DNA of 64,000 nt from Clostridium sp. LS (lineage in GTDB: Bacteria; Bacillota; Clostridia; Clostridiales; Clostridiaceae), in contig NZ_AUUU01000003.1 of NCBI RefSeq assembly GCF_002760435.1, positions 62,001-126,000 of the forward strand. Reading direction: 5' to 3'. This document shows, in pieces, positions 9,134 to 17,043 of the stretch. Under the pieces are notes generated by a model. It was given only the letters and a program-made list of their open reading frames with translations. It ran no database searches and was not told where the DNA came from. Both the position numbers and the translations under genes were made by a program. Numbering within the stretch: the stretch's first letter is position 1; each line of letters starts with the position of its first letter.

Positions 9134-9805
9134 TTATCCAAAATTATTATTTCTATATTCAGAAGGTGAAACCCCAGTAAAAGATTTAAAGACCTTATGA
9201 AAATGACTTTGATCATGAAAACCTAGAGTTAAACCTATTTCTAAAATACTACTAGTAGTAGTCACAAGCAAAACCTTTGCTCTATCTATTCTTATTTTCT
9301 TAGCATATTTCATAATAGTCATTCCCATATGCTTTTTAAAACAATCAGATATGTAACCTTCAGATAAATTTAAGTCGCTAGCTAATTTTTTTAGTGAAAT
9401 CTGGCTTTCTATATTGAGATGAAGATGCTTTAATATTCTATTAATTACGAAGTTATCTTTAACCTCAACATCGTTTATAAGCAAGTTGATATATGTATCT
9501 ATCATTTGTATTTCAAGCTCTTGAAGAGCCTGCAAAGTATTGAGGGCTGGAATTAAATCATAAAATTTATTGTACACAGGATGAAGGTATCTAGTTAAAA
9601 TACCATTTTCAACTATCTCTCGAGTATACATAGCATTCCAAATGATCAAATCATTTTTCTTATCCTGTATTGGTATTTCATCAGCAATTTCTGCTAAATG
9701 CTTCTGTTTAACTATTTCTAATATCTGCGGTTTTGCTCTAAGCTCAATTAAAAAATAGATATCATTATTAAAAATATCCATATCTGATTTGAAAGAGTTA
9801 TCCAA
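9134..9805 (-). CDS. AraC-family transcriptional regulator
   Basis: 223 residues with a helical N-terminal sensing region (about 1-120) and two C-terminal helix-turn-helix motifs, the first around LKKLASDLNLSEGYISDCFK and the second around SILEIGLTLGFHDQSHFHKV, ending with the family hallmark FTGVSPSEYR. No cupin is visible. The start is TTG 9805 after TAGGATGG; the nearby ATG is out of frame. It is divergent from the ABC-2 operon and sits downstream of glgP. Matching direct repeats in front of both transcription units make it the prime candidate for their activator. Confidence 0.88.
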   Translation of the reverse strand: MDNSFKSDMDIFNNDIYFLIELRAKPQILEIVKQKHLAEIADEIPIQDKKNDLIIWNAMYTREIVENGILTRYLHPVYNKFYDLIPALNTLQALQELEIQMIDTYINLLINDVEVKDNFVINRILKHLHLNIESQISLKKLASDLNLSEGYISDCFKKHMGMTIMKYAKKIRIDRAKVLLVTTTSSILEIGLTLGFHDQSHFHKVFKSFTGVSPSEYRNNNFG

Positions 9806-9846
9806 TATACATCCATCCTATCTAGTTATTAATTTTAATATTTACA

Positions 9847-9906
9847 TGAGATATATACATATTATATTAAATATATACAAATAAAATCAAGCTTATTTGA
9901 TATAAT
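9847..9906 (+). promoter_or_regulatory. ABC operon promoter with AraC-type direct repeats
   Basis: TGAGATATATACAT (9847-9860) and TTAAATATATACAA (9867-9880) are 20 bp apart and each matches the glgP repeat at 11 of 14 positions. TATAAT follows at 9901-9906, 20 bases after the second repeat, exactly as in the glgP promoter, and both carry TTGA immediately before TATAAT. It lies 113-146 bases upstream of the ABC ATPase start and also in the upstream region of the divergent regulator gene, allowing autoregulation. Confidence 0.6.
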
Positions 9907-9992
9907 TGCCATAAGTGGGTTAAATATCTTTCGATGTATATTAACTATATTAAAATTAATTTAAATAAGCAAAAAAGAAAGAGGTGAATAGC

Positions 9993-10988
9993 ATGATAGA
10001 AGTTGAAAACCTAAAAAAAGAATTTAGGATGAATAAGAAATATCCTGGATTCAAAGGGGCAATAAAATCATTTTTTTCAAAGGAATATACCAATAAAGTT
10101 GCAGTTGATAATATAAGTTTTAAAATTAATGACGGAGAGATTGTTGGATATATTGGTGCAAATGGAGCAGGAAAATCTACAACTATTAAGATGATGACGG
10201 GTATTCTCACTCCAACTAGTGGAAAGGTTTTAGTAAATGGAAAAGTACCGTATAAAGATAGACAGGATAATGCTAAGAATGTAGGAGTAGTATTTGGGCA
10301 AAAGACTCAGTTATGGTGGGACCTGCCTTTATCGGAAACCTTTTCGCTTCTAAAAGATATTTATGAGGTTGAAGAAGAAGAGTATAAAAAAAGAATGGAA
10401 TTTCTTAATGAAGTATTAGACTTAGAACCTTTTATGTTAAGTCCTGTTAGAACTTTATCATTAGGACAAAGAATGAGGGCAGATCTTGCAGCAGCATTTA
10501 TACATAATCCAAAAGTAATATATTTAGATGAGCCAACAATTGGATTGGATGTAGTTGTTAAAGATAAAGTTAGGAAAGCAATTAAAAAAATAAATGAAGA
10601 TTATGAAACAACAGTCATTCTAACAACACATGATTTAAATGATATAGAGGAATTATGTAATCGTATAATAATAATTGATTCTGGAAGACTGATTTATGAT
10701 GGCGGGCTGAAAGAAATAAAAGAAAAGTATGGATATATGACTAATATAGAAATACAAATGAAACAAAAAATTGAGTTAGATGAGGTGGAATATATCAAGG
10801 AATTGGATGAAGAAAACATAAAACTTGATATTAATGAAAATAAACTTACAGTAACTTTTAATAAAAATAATACCTCAACTACAGAGATTATAGGCAGGTT
10901 AATGGAGAAAAGCAATATTATAGATTTTTCGGTGAATGAGACAAGCATTGAGGAAATAGTTAAAAAAATATATAGAAATGAGGTGTAG
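9993..10988 (+). CDS. ABC-2 transporter, ATP-binding subunit
   Basis: 331-residue ATPase of the uncharacterised ABC-2 exporter group (COG4586-like). Walker A is GANGAGKST (55-63), the signature is LSLGQRMRADL and Walker B is VIYLDEPTIGLD, followed by TTHDLNDIEEL with the switch histidine. The Q-loop contains the FGQKTQLWWDLP stretch typical of this group. A C-terminal extension of about 100 residues follows the ATPase core. ATG 9993 is preceded by AGAGGTG; a GTG at 9984 lies within that site. It works with the two permeases that follow. The substrate is unknown. Confidence 0.92.
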   Translation: MIEVENLKKEFRMNKKYPGFKGAIKSFFSKEYTNKVAVDNISFKINDGEIVGYIGANGAGKSTTIKMMTGILTPTSGKVLVNGKVPYKDRQDNAKNVGVVFGQKTQLWWDLPLSETFSLLKDIYEVEEEEYKKRMEFLNEVLDLEPFMLSPVRTLSLGQRMRADLAAAFIHNPKVIYLDEPTIGLDVVVKDKVRKAIKKINEDYETTVILTTHDLNDIEELCNRIIIIDSGRLIYDGGLKEIKEKYGYMTNIEIQMKQKIELDEVEYIKELDEENIKLDINENKLTVTFNKNNTSTTEIIGRLMEKSNIIDFSVNETSIEEIVKKIYRNEV

Positions 10989-10991
10989 ATA

Positions 10992-11810
10992 ATGAGTAAA
11001 AGCAGGAAATTAAAGACTTATCTACCCTTTGCAATAAATGTTTTCCAGAGAAAATTATCATATAGGGCTGATGCAGTTATTTTTATATTAGGTCAAGCAG
11101 TAATGCTTGCAGTAACTTATTATTTATGGAAGGCAGTGTATGGGAGTTCTCAAAATAATATAATGAATGGATTTTCTCTAAATGAAATGATCATATATAT
11201 TTTAATATCGTTCATTACCTCTTTAGTTATATCAGCAGATATACTTCAGGATATGTATAGAGAAGTTAAAGATGGTTCAATTGCAATTAATTTAATTAGG
11301 CCAATTAGCTATGAAAAAAGAATGATATTTCAAGGGCTCGGTAATATCATGTATAATTTTATAGTTATATTTGTAGCCTCTTTCATAGTTATAACGATTT
11401 TGTATTATAAATATACGGGAAGTATAAATTTAGTTAATATTATGTTTTACTTTGTAAGTGCAGTATTAGGGATGCTCATAAATTTATATTATAGATATGC
11501 TTTCGGATTACTCTCGTTTAAAATAACTAACATGTGGGGATTGTCGCAAATGATGGGGGCTGTATCAGAATTATTATCAGGGACTTTAATTCCACTGGTA
11601 TTCTTCCCGAAAGCAGTTCAAGGGATATTCAGTTTTTTTCCGTTTAGTTCAATGATATATACACCTACTATGATTTATTTGGGTAAGTTAACAGGCGCTG
11701 AATTAATTAAAGAAATAGCAGTTCAAGTGGCATGGCTGATAATATTAGTAGTAATAGCAAGAGTTATGTGGAATACCCTAATTAAAAAGATTACTATTTT
11801 AGGGGGATAA
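10992..11810 (+). CDS. ABC-2 transporter permease (first subunit)
   Basis: 272-residue integral membrane protein with about six hydrophobic segments, related to COG4587-like permeases. The N-terminal FAINVFQRKLSYRADAVIF and the LIRPISYEKR loop after the second segment are typical. It follows the ATPase gene by 3 bases, with its ribosome binding site (GAGGTG) inside the upstream gene, so the two are translationally linked. It forms the membrane channel with the next gene product. The transported compound is not evident; an export role is inferred from the ABC-2 fold. Confidence 0.85.
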   Translation: MSKSRKLKTYLPFAINVFQRKLSYRADAVIFILGQAVMLAVTYYLWKAVYGSSQNNIMNGFSLNEMIIYILISFITSLVISADILQDMYREVKDGSIAINLIRPISYEKRMIFQGLGNIMYNFIVIFVASFIVITILYYKYTGSINLVNIMFYFVSAVLGMLINLYYRYAFGLLSFKITNMWGLSQMMGAVSELLSGTLIPLVFFPKAVQGIFSFFPFSSMIYTPTMIYLGKLTGAELIKEIAVQVAWLIILVVIARVMWNTLIKKITILGG

Positions 11811-11815
11811 TTTAA

Positions 11816-12607
11816 ATGAAGAAATATTTAATTCTATATAATAAATTTTTACAACAATATATAAAATCATTAATTGAATATAGGGCTGATTTTATTTTAG
11901 GCTTAATAGGTTTTACTTTAGTTCAGGGAGCAAATATAATATTTATTAAATTAATTTTTAATACAATTCCGAATTTAAGTGGGTGGAGTTTTTATGAAAT
12001 ATTATTTATATATGGATTTTCACAAATACCAAGAGGAATTGATCATATATTTACAGATAATCTATGGATGCTGAGTGGGTATATAATAGTTAATGGAAAT
12101 TTCGATAGATATTTAATAAGACCGTTAAATCCATTGTTTCAGGTTTTGGCAGAAAGATTTCAACCAGATGGATTTGGTGAATTAATAATAGGAATAATTT
12201 TAGCTGTTATATCCTCTAATAATTTAGGTATTAATTTTACATTTAGCAAGCTAGTATTATTTATATTTGCTGTTATATGTGGAAGCTTAATATATACAGC
12301 AATAAAGCTTGCAGTAGCGTCTATAGCTTTCTGGCTTAAATTTGCACAGTCGTATTTATTTATGACATATCAGCTAAGTAATTTTACTAGGTATCCAATT
12401 GGCATTTACCCTAATACAATACGAAATATACTGACGTTTATAATTCCATTTGCATTTACTGGTTATTATCCAGGTGCTTATTTTTTAGGAAAGGGAAGTT
12501 TATTTTCAGGAGTTATATTGACTTTTCTAGTGGCTATTATCGGATTATGTATTTCATATTTAATATGGCTTAAAGGGATTAACAAATATGAAAGCTCTGG
12601 AAGTTAG
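11816..12607 (+). CDS. ABC-2 transporter permease (second subunit)
   Basis: 263 residues, about six membrane segments, COG3694-like. It shares with its partner the short SLIEYRADFILGL N-terminal membrane-entry motif and the YLIRPLNPLFQ loop, showing that the two permeases are paralogues forming a heterodimer. The gap from the upstream gene is 5 bases, with a GGGGGAT site overlapping the preceding 3' end. It is the last gene of the three-gene operon and is followed by a strong terminator. Confidence 0.85.
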   Translation: MKKYLILYNKFLQQYIKSLIEYRADFILGLIGFTLVQGANIIFIKLIFNTIPNLSGWSFYEILFIYGFSQIPRGIDHIFTDNLWMLSGYIIVNGNFDRYLIRPLNPLFQVLAERFQPDGFGELIIGIILAVISSNNLGINFTFSKLVLFIFAVICGSLIYTAIKLAVASIAFWLKFAQSYLFMTYQLSNFTRYPIGIYPNTIRNILTFIIPFAFTGYYPGAYFLGKGSLFSGVILTFLVAIIGLCISYLIWLKGINKYESSGS

Positions 12608-12630
12608 AAAACAAAATATTAATTACAATT

Positions 12631-12658
12631 AAAACAGGTTGAAAGACCTGTTTTTTTT
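12631..12658 (+). terminator. Intrinsic terminator of the ABC-2 operon
   Basis: AAAACAGGT (12631-12639) pairs with ACCTGTTTT (12646-12654) and a run of eight Ts follows. Confidence 0.9.
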
Positions 12659-12752
12659 AAATTTTTAATTAATATAGTTAAATTTTGAATGAGTAATATC
12701 CTATATTTTGACTTTATTTTATTAAAGATTTAATAAAATAATTAATTATTTC

Positions 12753-12779
12753 TAAAGAAGTGTAAGTATAAGACGATAA
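12753..12779 (+). promoter_or_regulatory. Sigma-28 (SigD/FliA) type motility promoter
   Basis: TAAA (12753-12756), a 15-base spacer, then GACGATAA (12772-12779), close to the SigD consensus TAAA-N15-GCCGATAT. It lies about 80 bases before a chemoreceptor gene, a class commonly controlled by this sigma factor. Confidence 0.6.
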
Positions 12780-12860
12780 TAATAATCATATGTAATAAAT
12801 TGCAGAAAATACAAAAAATAATGATGAAAATAATATTCATTACCTATAAGGAGGAGTAAA

Positions 12861-14864
12861 GTGAAATCAAAAAAATTCAAGTTTAATAGTATACGTACTA
12901 AATTGATTATTAGTTTAGTAGGGATATGTGTAATTCCACTAATAATATTAGGTTATGGTGCTTATTGGCAGGCAAATTCAATTCTTAATGAGAAATTAAA
13001 AGTGACAAGCCAGCAAACACTTTCGGAAGTAAATGATGGAATAGATAACTACTTTAATGGTTTTTCAAATACTGTTAAAATGCTGTCAACCAATTATAAT
13101 TTCGTTAATGCTGAAAACAGTGAACCATATAGTTATATACCAGGACTATTGCAAAATGTAAAAGAAAGCAATAATGATGCATTTAGTGTGTATTTTGGAA
13201 CCGCTGATGGTAGATTTCAAATATACCCAAATGATAAAATGCCAGATGGATATAATCCAACTGAGAGACCTTGGTATAAGCAGGCACTAGAACACAAGGG
13301 GCAAGTAATTGTAACATTACCGTTTAAGGACAGTCAAACAGGTAAAAACACTGTTTCCATAGCTAGGACTGTTGAAAAAGACAATAAAGTGGTAGGTGTT
13401 TGCGCAATGAATATTTCTATAGACACGCTTACAGAGAAAATTGCTTCTAAGAAGATAGGAGCTACTGGTTATGTATTTGCTTCTGATGTTGATGGAAAGT
13501 ATATGATTGCGCACCCTAGCAAAGATTTATTGGGTACAGATGCAGCTTCTAAGCAATCATTTTGGGATAAAGCAAAATCATCTGATAGTGGATTTGTAAC
13601 TTATGAGTATAATAATGTTAAGAAGTTTGGAGCTTATGCAACAAACAATGTTACTGGGTGGAAGCTTGTAGCTACATTAGATGAAAAAGAAATTTCTAAT
13701 GATACAAATTCAATATTGGTAACAATGCTAATCATAGTATCAGTTATATTCTTAATTTCTATAGCATTATCTTTAATACTAAGCAAGGGTATAGCAAAAA
13801 ATATTAAAAATTTAAAAGGGGTATTCGGAAAAGCTTCAAGTGGAGATTTAACTGTATCTATAGTTCCATCAACAAGGGATGAATTTATGGATTTAGCTTA
13901 TTCTTTTAATGAGATGATACAGAATATAGCAGAACTTATGAATAATGTTACTAAGTCATCTAAAATTGTTCTTGAGACTTCATCAAACCTTGCAAGTATG
14001 TCGGAAGAGGTAACTGCGTCAGTAGCAGAAGTTGCAAAGGCTATAGAGGAAGTTTCAGAAGGCGCAACAAATCAATCACAAAATGCTCAAAATGGAGTTT
14101 CAGAGATGAATGAACTATCAAGTAAGTTAGACAAAATTAGTACAAATTCTAACGAAATGGATAGACTTTCTATAAGTACTAAGGAATTAGGCGCAAAGGG
14201 CTTATCCATGGTAGATACATTAATAGAAAAATCACATAAAACTAAAATAGCTACTACTGAAGTTAATGATATAGTTGCAGATATGAATGAAAGTACTAAG
14301 AAAATAAATACCATATCTGAAACCATATCTGAAATAACAGAGCAAACTAATCTTTTAGCATTGAATGCAAGTATAGAATCTGCACGTGCAGGTGAAGCGG
14401 GCAAAGGTTTCGCCGTTGTAGCAGAAGAAATAAGAAAATTAGCAGAAGAGTCTAAAGCATCAACTGAAGAGATTAAGGCGATTATAACAAATATTCAGAA
14501 AAAATCTGATACAGCTGTTAAGGCGATTAAATCTACTGAATATGTAGTAAATGAACAAGATTTAGCAGTAGATCAAACCCAAGAAATATTTAAAGAAATC
14601 CTTAAAGCAATTGAAACAATGATAAATAAGGTTGAAGAAATAAAATTATCTATCACTGATGTAAATGAAAAGAAGCAAAGTGCAGTATCAGAAATTGAAA
14701 ATATTTCATCCATTTCCCAAGAAACTGCCTCTGCATCAGAAGAAGTAACGGCTTCAACTGAAGAGATAACTGCTGTTATGGATAGATTTACAAAATATGC
14801 AGATGAACTTCAGGTATTAGCAGAAAAATTGGATTCGGAATTAGAAAAATTCAAAATTAATTAA
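12861..14864 (+). CDS. Methyl-accepting chemotaxis protein, dCache sensor
   Basis: Membrane chemoreceptor of 667 residues. TM1 spans about 13-34, the extracytoplasmic region 35-282 has the double-Cache features [25 protein letters not shown] and [17 protein letters not shown]2 is at about 283-306, then HAMP and a long signalling coiled coil. The CheA/CheW-binding tip includes [20 protein letters not shown] near residue 490. Cache sensors of this kind usually bind amino acids or other small organic molecules; the ligand is unknown. It starts at GTG after AGGAGGAG and is preceded by a SigD-type promoter. Confidence 0.95.
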   Translation: MKSKKFKFNSIRTKLIISLVGICVIPLIILGYGAYWQANSILNEKLKVTSQQTLSEVNDGIDNYFNGFSNTVKMLSTNYNFVNAENSEPYSYIPGLLQNVKESNNDAFSVYFGTADGRFQIYPNDKMPDGYNPTERPWYKQALEHKGQVIVTLPFKDSQTGKNTVSIARTVEKDNKVVGVCAMNISIDTLTEKIASKKIGATGYVFASDVDGKYMIAHPSKDLLGTDAASKQSFWDKAKSSDSGFVTYEYNNVKKFGAYATNNVTGWKLVATLDEKEISNDTNSILVTMLIIVSVIFLISIALSLILSKGIAKNIKNLKGVFGKASSGDLTVSIVPSTRDEFMDLAYSFNEMIQNIAELMNNVTKSSKIVLETSSNLASMSEEVTASVAEVAKAIEEVSEGATNQSQNAQNGVSEMNELSSKLDKISTNSNEMDRLSISTKELGAKGLSMVDTLIEKSHKTKIATTEVNDIVADMNESTKKINTISETISEITEQTNLLALNASIESARAGEAGKGFAVVAEEIRKLAEESKASTEEIKAIITNIQKKSDTAVKAIKSTEYVVNEQDLAVDQTQEIFKEILKAIETMINKVEEIKLSITDVNEKKQSAVSEIENISSISQETASASEEVTASTEEITAVMDRFTKYADELQVLAEKLDSELEKFKIN

Positions 14865-14895
14865 TTATAGCTTATGATAACTTAATACTATTATT

Positions 14896-14945
14896 AAAGA
14901 AGAAACACCTATATTTATTTTTTTACAATAAGTGTTTCTTCTTTT
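14896..14945 (+). terminator. Terminator after the first chemoreceptor
   Basis: AAAGAAGAAACAC (14896-14908) pairs with GTGTTTCTTCTTT (14932-14944), with a 23-base loop and a T-rich 3' arm. Confidence 0.75.
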
Positions 14946-15042
14946 ATATATTGTTTAATGGTGCTTTTTGGTTTTAGACAGCTAGGCTTAGTCATGATAA
15001 AATAAAAGAAGATATATAAAAATTAAGACAGATGGTGAGCAA

Positions 15043-15459
15043 ATGATCAAGGTAAAATTAGAGAAAAGCAAGAGCGGAAAATTAATATTTAAATTAAAAG
15101 TTGATGAAGCTAATAAGGAGAATATTTTATTTAAAAGAGCTCTAATGGAAGCAAAAACTATTAAAGGAAGATATGAATATGAAGTGCCTTTACGATTTTT
15201 TATTCCAATATGTAAAAATATAAATAAGGAAAATTTAATTTTAGACAAAAATAGTATATTATCTTATTTAGAATTTTCGGATGTATATGATCAAAATTAT
15301 TATACAGACATAGATGCAACAGCAAAATATATGAGAAAGTGGAGAGAAGAAGGCTGTCCGGATATTTATAGGATTACTATAGACAAAGAGACTTATGAAA
15401 TAAAGAAGGAAATAGTCTTTAGGAGACCTGAGATTAAAGTTAAAGAATTTAAATTATAG
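15043..15459 (+). CDS. Hypothetical protein, 138 aa
   Basis: I do not recognise this family. The protein is soluble and charged, with a lysine-rich N-terminal strand (MIKVKLEKSKSGKLIFKLKV), a central YEYEVPLRFFIP segment and a C-terminal KEIVFRRPEIKVKEFKL strand; composition suggests an alpha/beta cytoplasmic protein. The ribosome binding site is weak (GATGGTGA 7-8 bases before ATG). It stands alone between two terminators and is convergent with the HutD/Ves-like gene. Codon use resembles its neighbours, so it is likely a genuine gene. Confidence 0.6.
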   Translation: MIKVKLEKSKSGKLIFKLKVDEANKENILFKRALMEAKTIKGRYEYEVPLRFFIPICKNINKENLILDKNSILSYLEFSDVYDQNYYTDIDATAKYMRKWREEGCPDIYRITIDKETYEIKKEIVFRRPEIKVKEFKL

Positions 15460-15486
15460 TATTTTTCAAAAAAATTAAAAAGGAAT

Positions 15487-15515
15487 ATCTCAAATTAGAA
15501 GTAATAATTTGAGAT
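15487..15515. terminator. Hairpin between convergent genes
   Basis: ATCTCAAATTA (15487-15497) and TAATTTGAGAT (15505-15515) form an 11-bp stem with a 7-base loop; the T-tract is weak. The position between two converging 3' ends supports a bidirectional terminator. Confidence 0.55.
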
Positions 15516-15533
15516 TGTACCTTTATATAATGT

Positions 15534-16151
15534 TTACTGGCGATATATTATGCTTGTTACTATGTGAGTAATTTGTGAGGAACAGTTAACAAGAATTAAT
15601 TCCTCTATAGAATTTGAAGTTATGTCTTTTAATAATAACAAGTCATTGGCATTAACTTTAAAAATTTTATTATTAATAATTGATTTGAAACTTCCATTAG
15701 TAACATAAAAGCAGACTGACACTAAATCGTTACCTAGTAAAGCATTATATTTAAATTTAGTATTTTTTTTAGGATTAATATTTAAATGGATTAATTCACC
15801 ATTGTAATTTTCTCGTGTCATTAAATTAAAAACAGAAGCTTGACCATAAGTTGTAGTTTTCCAATCACCCATAAAGTTATCTTGATCAAAAGGATTAAGT
15901 AATTTTTTATACTTATTTTCGTGATTGAGAGTTATTTGACCTTCAGTAACCATGAATTTTCGTGAAACTTTTGGCAGGCTGCTAAAAGTAGATTCAGGTA
16001 TATCTATCTTAGCCACTCCAAGTCTCCATAGAAAATTTCTACTAGCATAGTTAGAATTTGACGGGTATGTTGTTAATTCCGTAGCCATGCCGCCGGACCA
16101 AAATGTTGGTTTAAATTTATCTTGCTTAATTAATTCAACATTATAATTCAT
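15534..16151 (-). CDS. HutD/Ves family protein
   Basis: 205 residues with the HutD/Ves signature: FWSGGMATELTTYP near residues 18-31, then the LWRLGVAKID strand and PKVSRKFMVTEG, matching the W-x-G-G/WRxSxA-I/GxxR-x-x-x-x-L-x-G pattern of this bicupin family. HutD is associated with histidine utilisation and Ves with cold response, but no hut genes are nearby, so the function is open. An AAAGGAGAG site precedes the ATG. The 262 bases upstream, to 16413, are AT-rich and hold no other gene that I can see. Confidence 0.78.
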   Translation of the reverse strand: MNYNVELIKQDKFKPTFWSGGMATELTTYPSNSNYASRNFLWRLGVAKIDIPESTFSSLPKVSRKFMVTEGQITLNHENKYKKLLNPFDQDNFMGDWKTTTYGQASVFNLMTRENYNGELIHLNINPKKNTKFKYNALLGNDLVSVCFYVTNGSFKSIINNKIFKVNANDLLLLKDITSNSIEELILVNCSSQITHIVTSIIYRQ

Positions 16152-16413
16152 AAATTACTCTCCTTTGAATGCATATTTAATTTTCATCTTATTATATTAA
16201 AAGATATATGTATAATCAATAAATATAAGTACATATAAAATATAATTTATTAAAACAATATATAAATAATGGATTAGAAGTACTATCACATGTATAAAAT
16301 CATGGACATAATACAAATTAATAAGTAAAATTATAATTAATATGGTAAATTATCATAGAAAATAACATTTAATTTTATTATCAAATAAAAATATAATCGT
16401 AGGAGCTGATATT

Positions 16414-16998
16414 ATGAGCATCTTTGAAAATAAGAAGGCATTAAGAAAAGAGATTTTAATAAAACGTAAAAATATGAATACAACTGAAAAAGAGAAGATG
16501 GATAAAATGATATCAGACCAACTTTATGAGAGCAGGTATTACAAAGAAGCAACCAATATATTTATTTATATATCATATGATTCGGAAATAGATACTAAAA
16601 GTATAATTTGTAAAGCTTTGAAAGATAATAAGAGAATATATATACCGAGGACTGAATTTGAAACTAGAATCATGGACGCAGTTGAAATTAAGTCTTTTGA
16701 TAACCTTATTGAAACCAATTATGGACTTTTAGAACCTTCAAAAAAAGATCCTCATATAAATCCTAATGAATTAGACTTAATAGTAGTTCCAGGGGTAGCT
16801 TTTGATAGAAACGGCGGGAGAATGGGTTATGGAGCAGGTTTCTATGATAGATTTTTTAAGAAGATTAATGGTGATAATATAAAAAAAATAACGAAATTAG
16901 CATTGGCCTATAGCCTTCAAGTACTAGATAAGGTTCCAATGAGTGAGCAGGATGTTCCAGTGGATTTTATTATAACTGAGAAGGAATTTATAGGATAA
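16414..16998 (+). CDS. 5-formyltetrahydrofolate cyclo-ligase
   Basis: Converts 5-formyl-THF to 5,10-methenyl-THF with ATP, returning a storage folate to one-carbon metabolism. The 194-residue length is standard. N-terminal KKALRKEILIKRKNM binds ATP phosphate and the C-terminal signature GRMGYGAGFYDRFF contains the nucleotide-binding loop, preceded by DLIVVPGVAFD. A TAGGAGC site precedes the ATG by about 10 bases. The next gene starts 45 bases later without a terminator, so the two are probably co-transcribed. Confidence 0.93.
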   Translation: MSIFENKKALRKEILIKRKNMNTTEKEKMDKMISDQLYESRYYKEATNIFIYISYDSEIDTKSIICKALKDNKRIYIPRTEFETRIMDAVEIKSFDNLIETNYGLLEPSKKDPHINPNELDLIVVPGVAFDRNGGRMGYGAGFYDRFFKKINGDNIKKITKLALAYSLQVLDKVPMSEQDVPVDFIITEKEFIG

Positions 16999-17043
16999 TT
17001 GATTGTTATAGGATAGTAACTTACATGTATTAGGGGGAGAACT

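Noticed and set aside
14087..14404. Antisense ORFs in chemoreceptor genes
   Set aside because: They mirror the repeated heptad coding sequence of the receptor and have no independent support.
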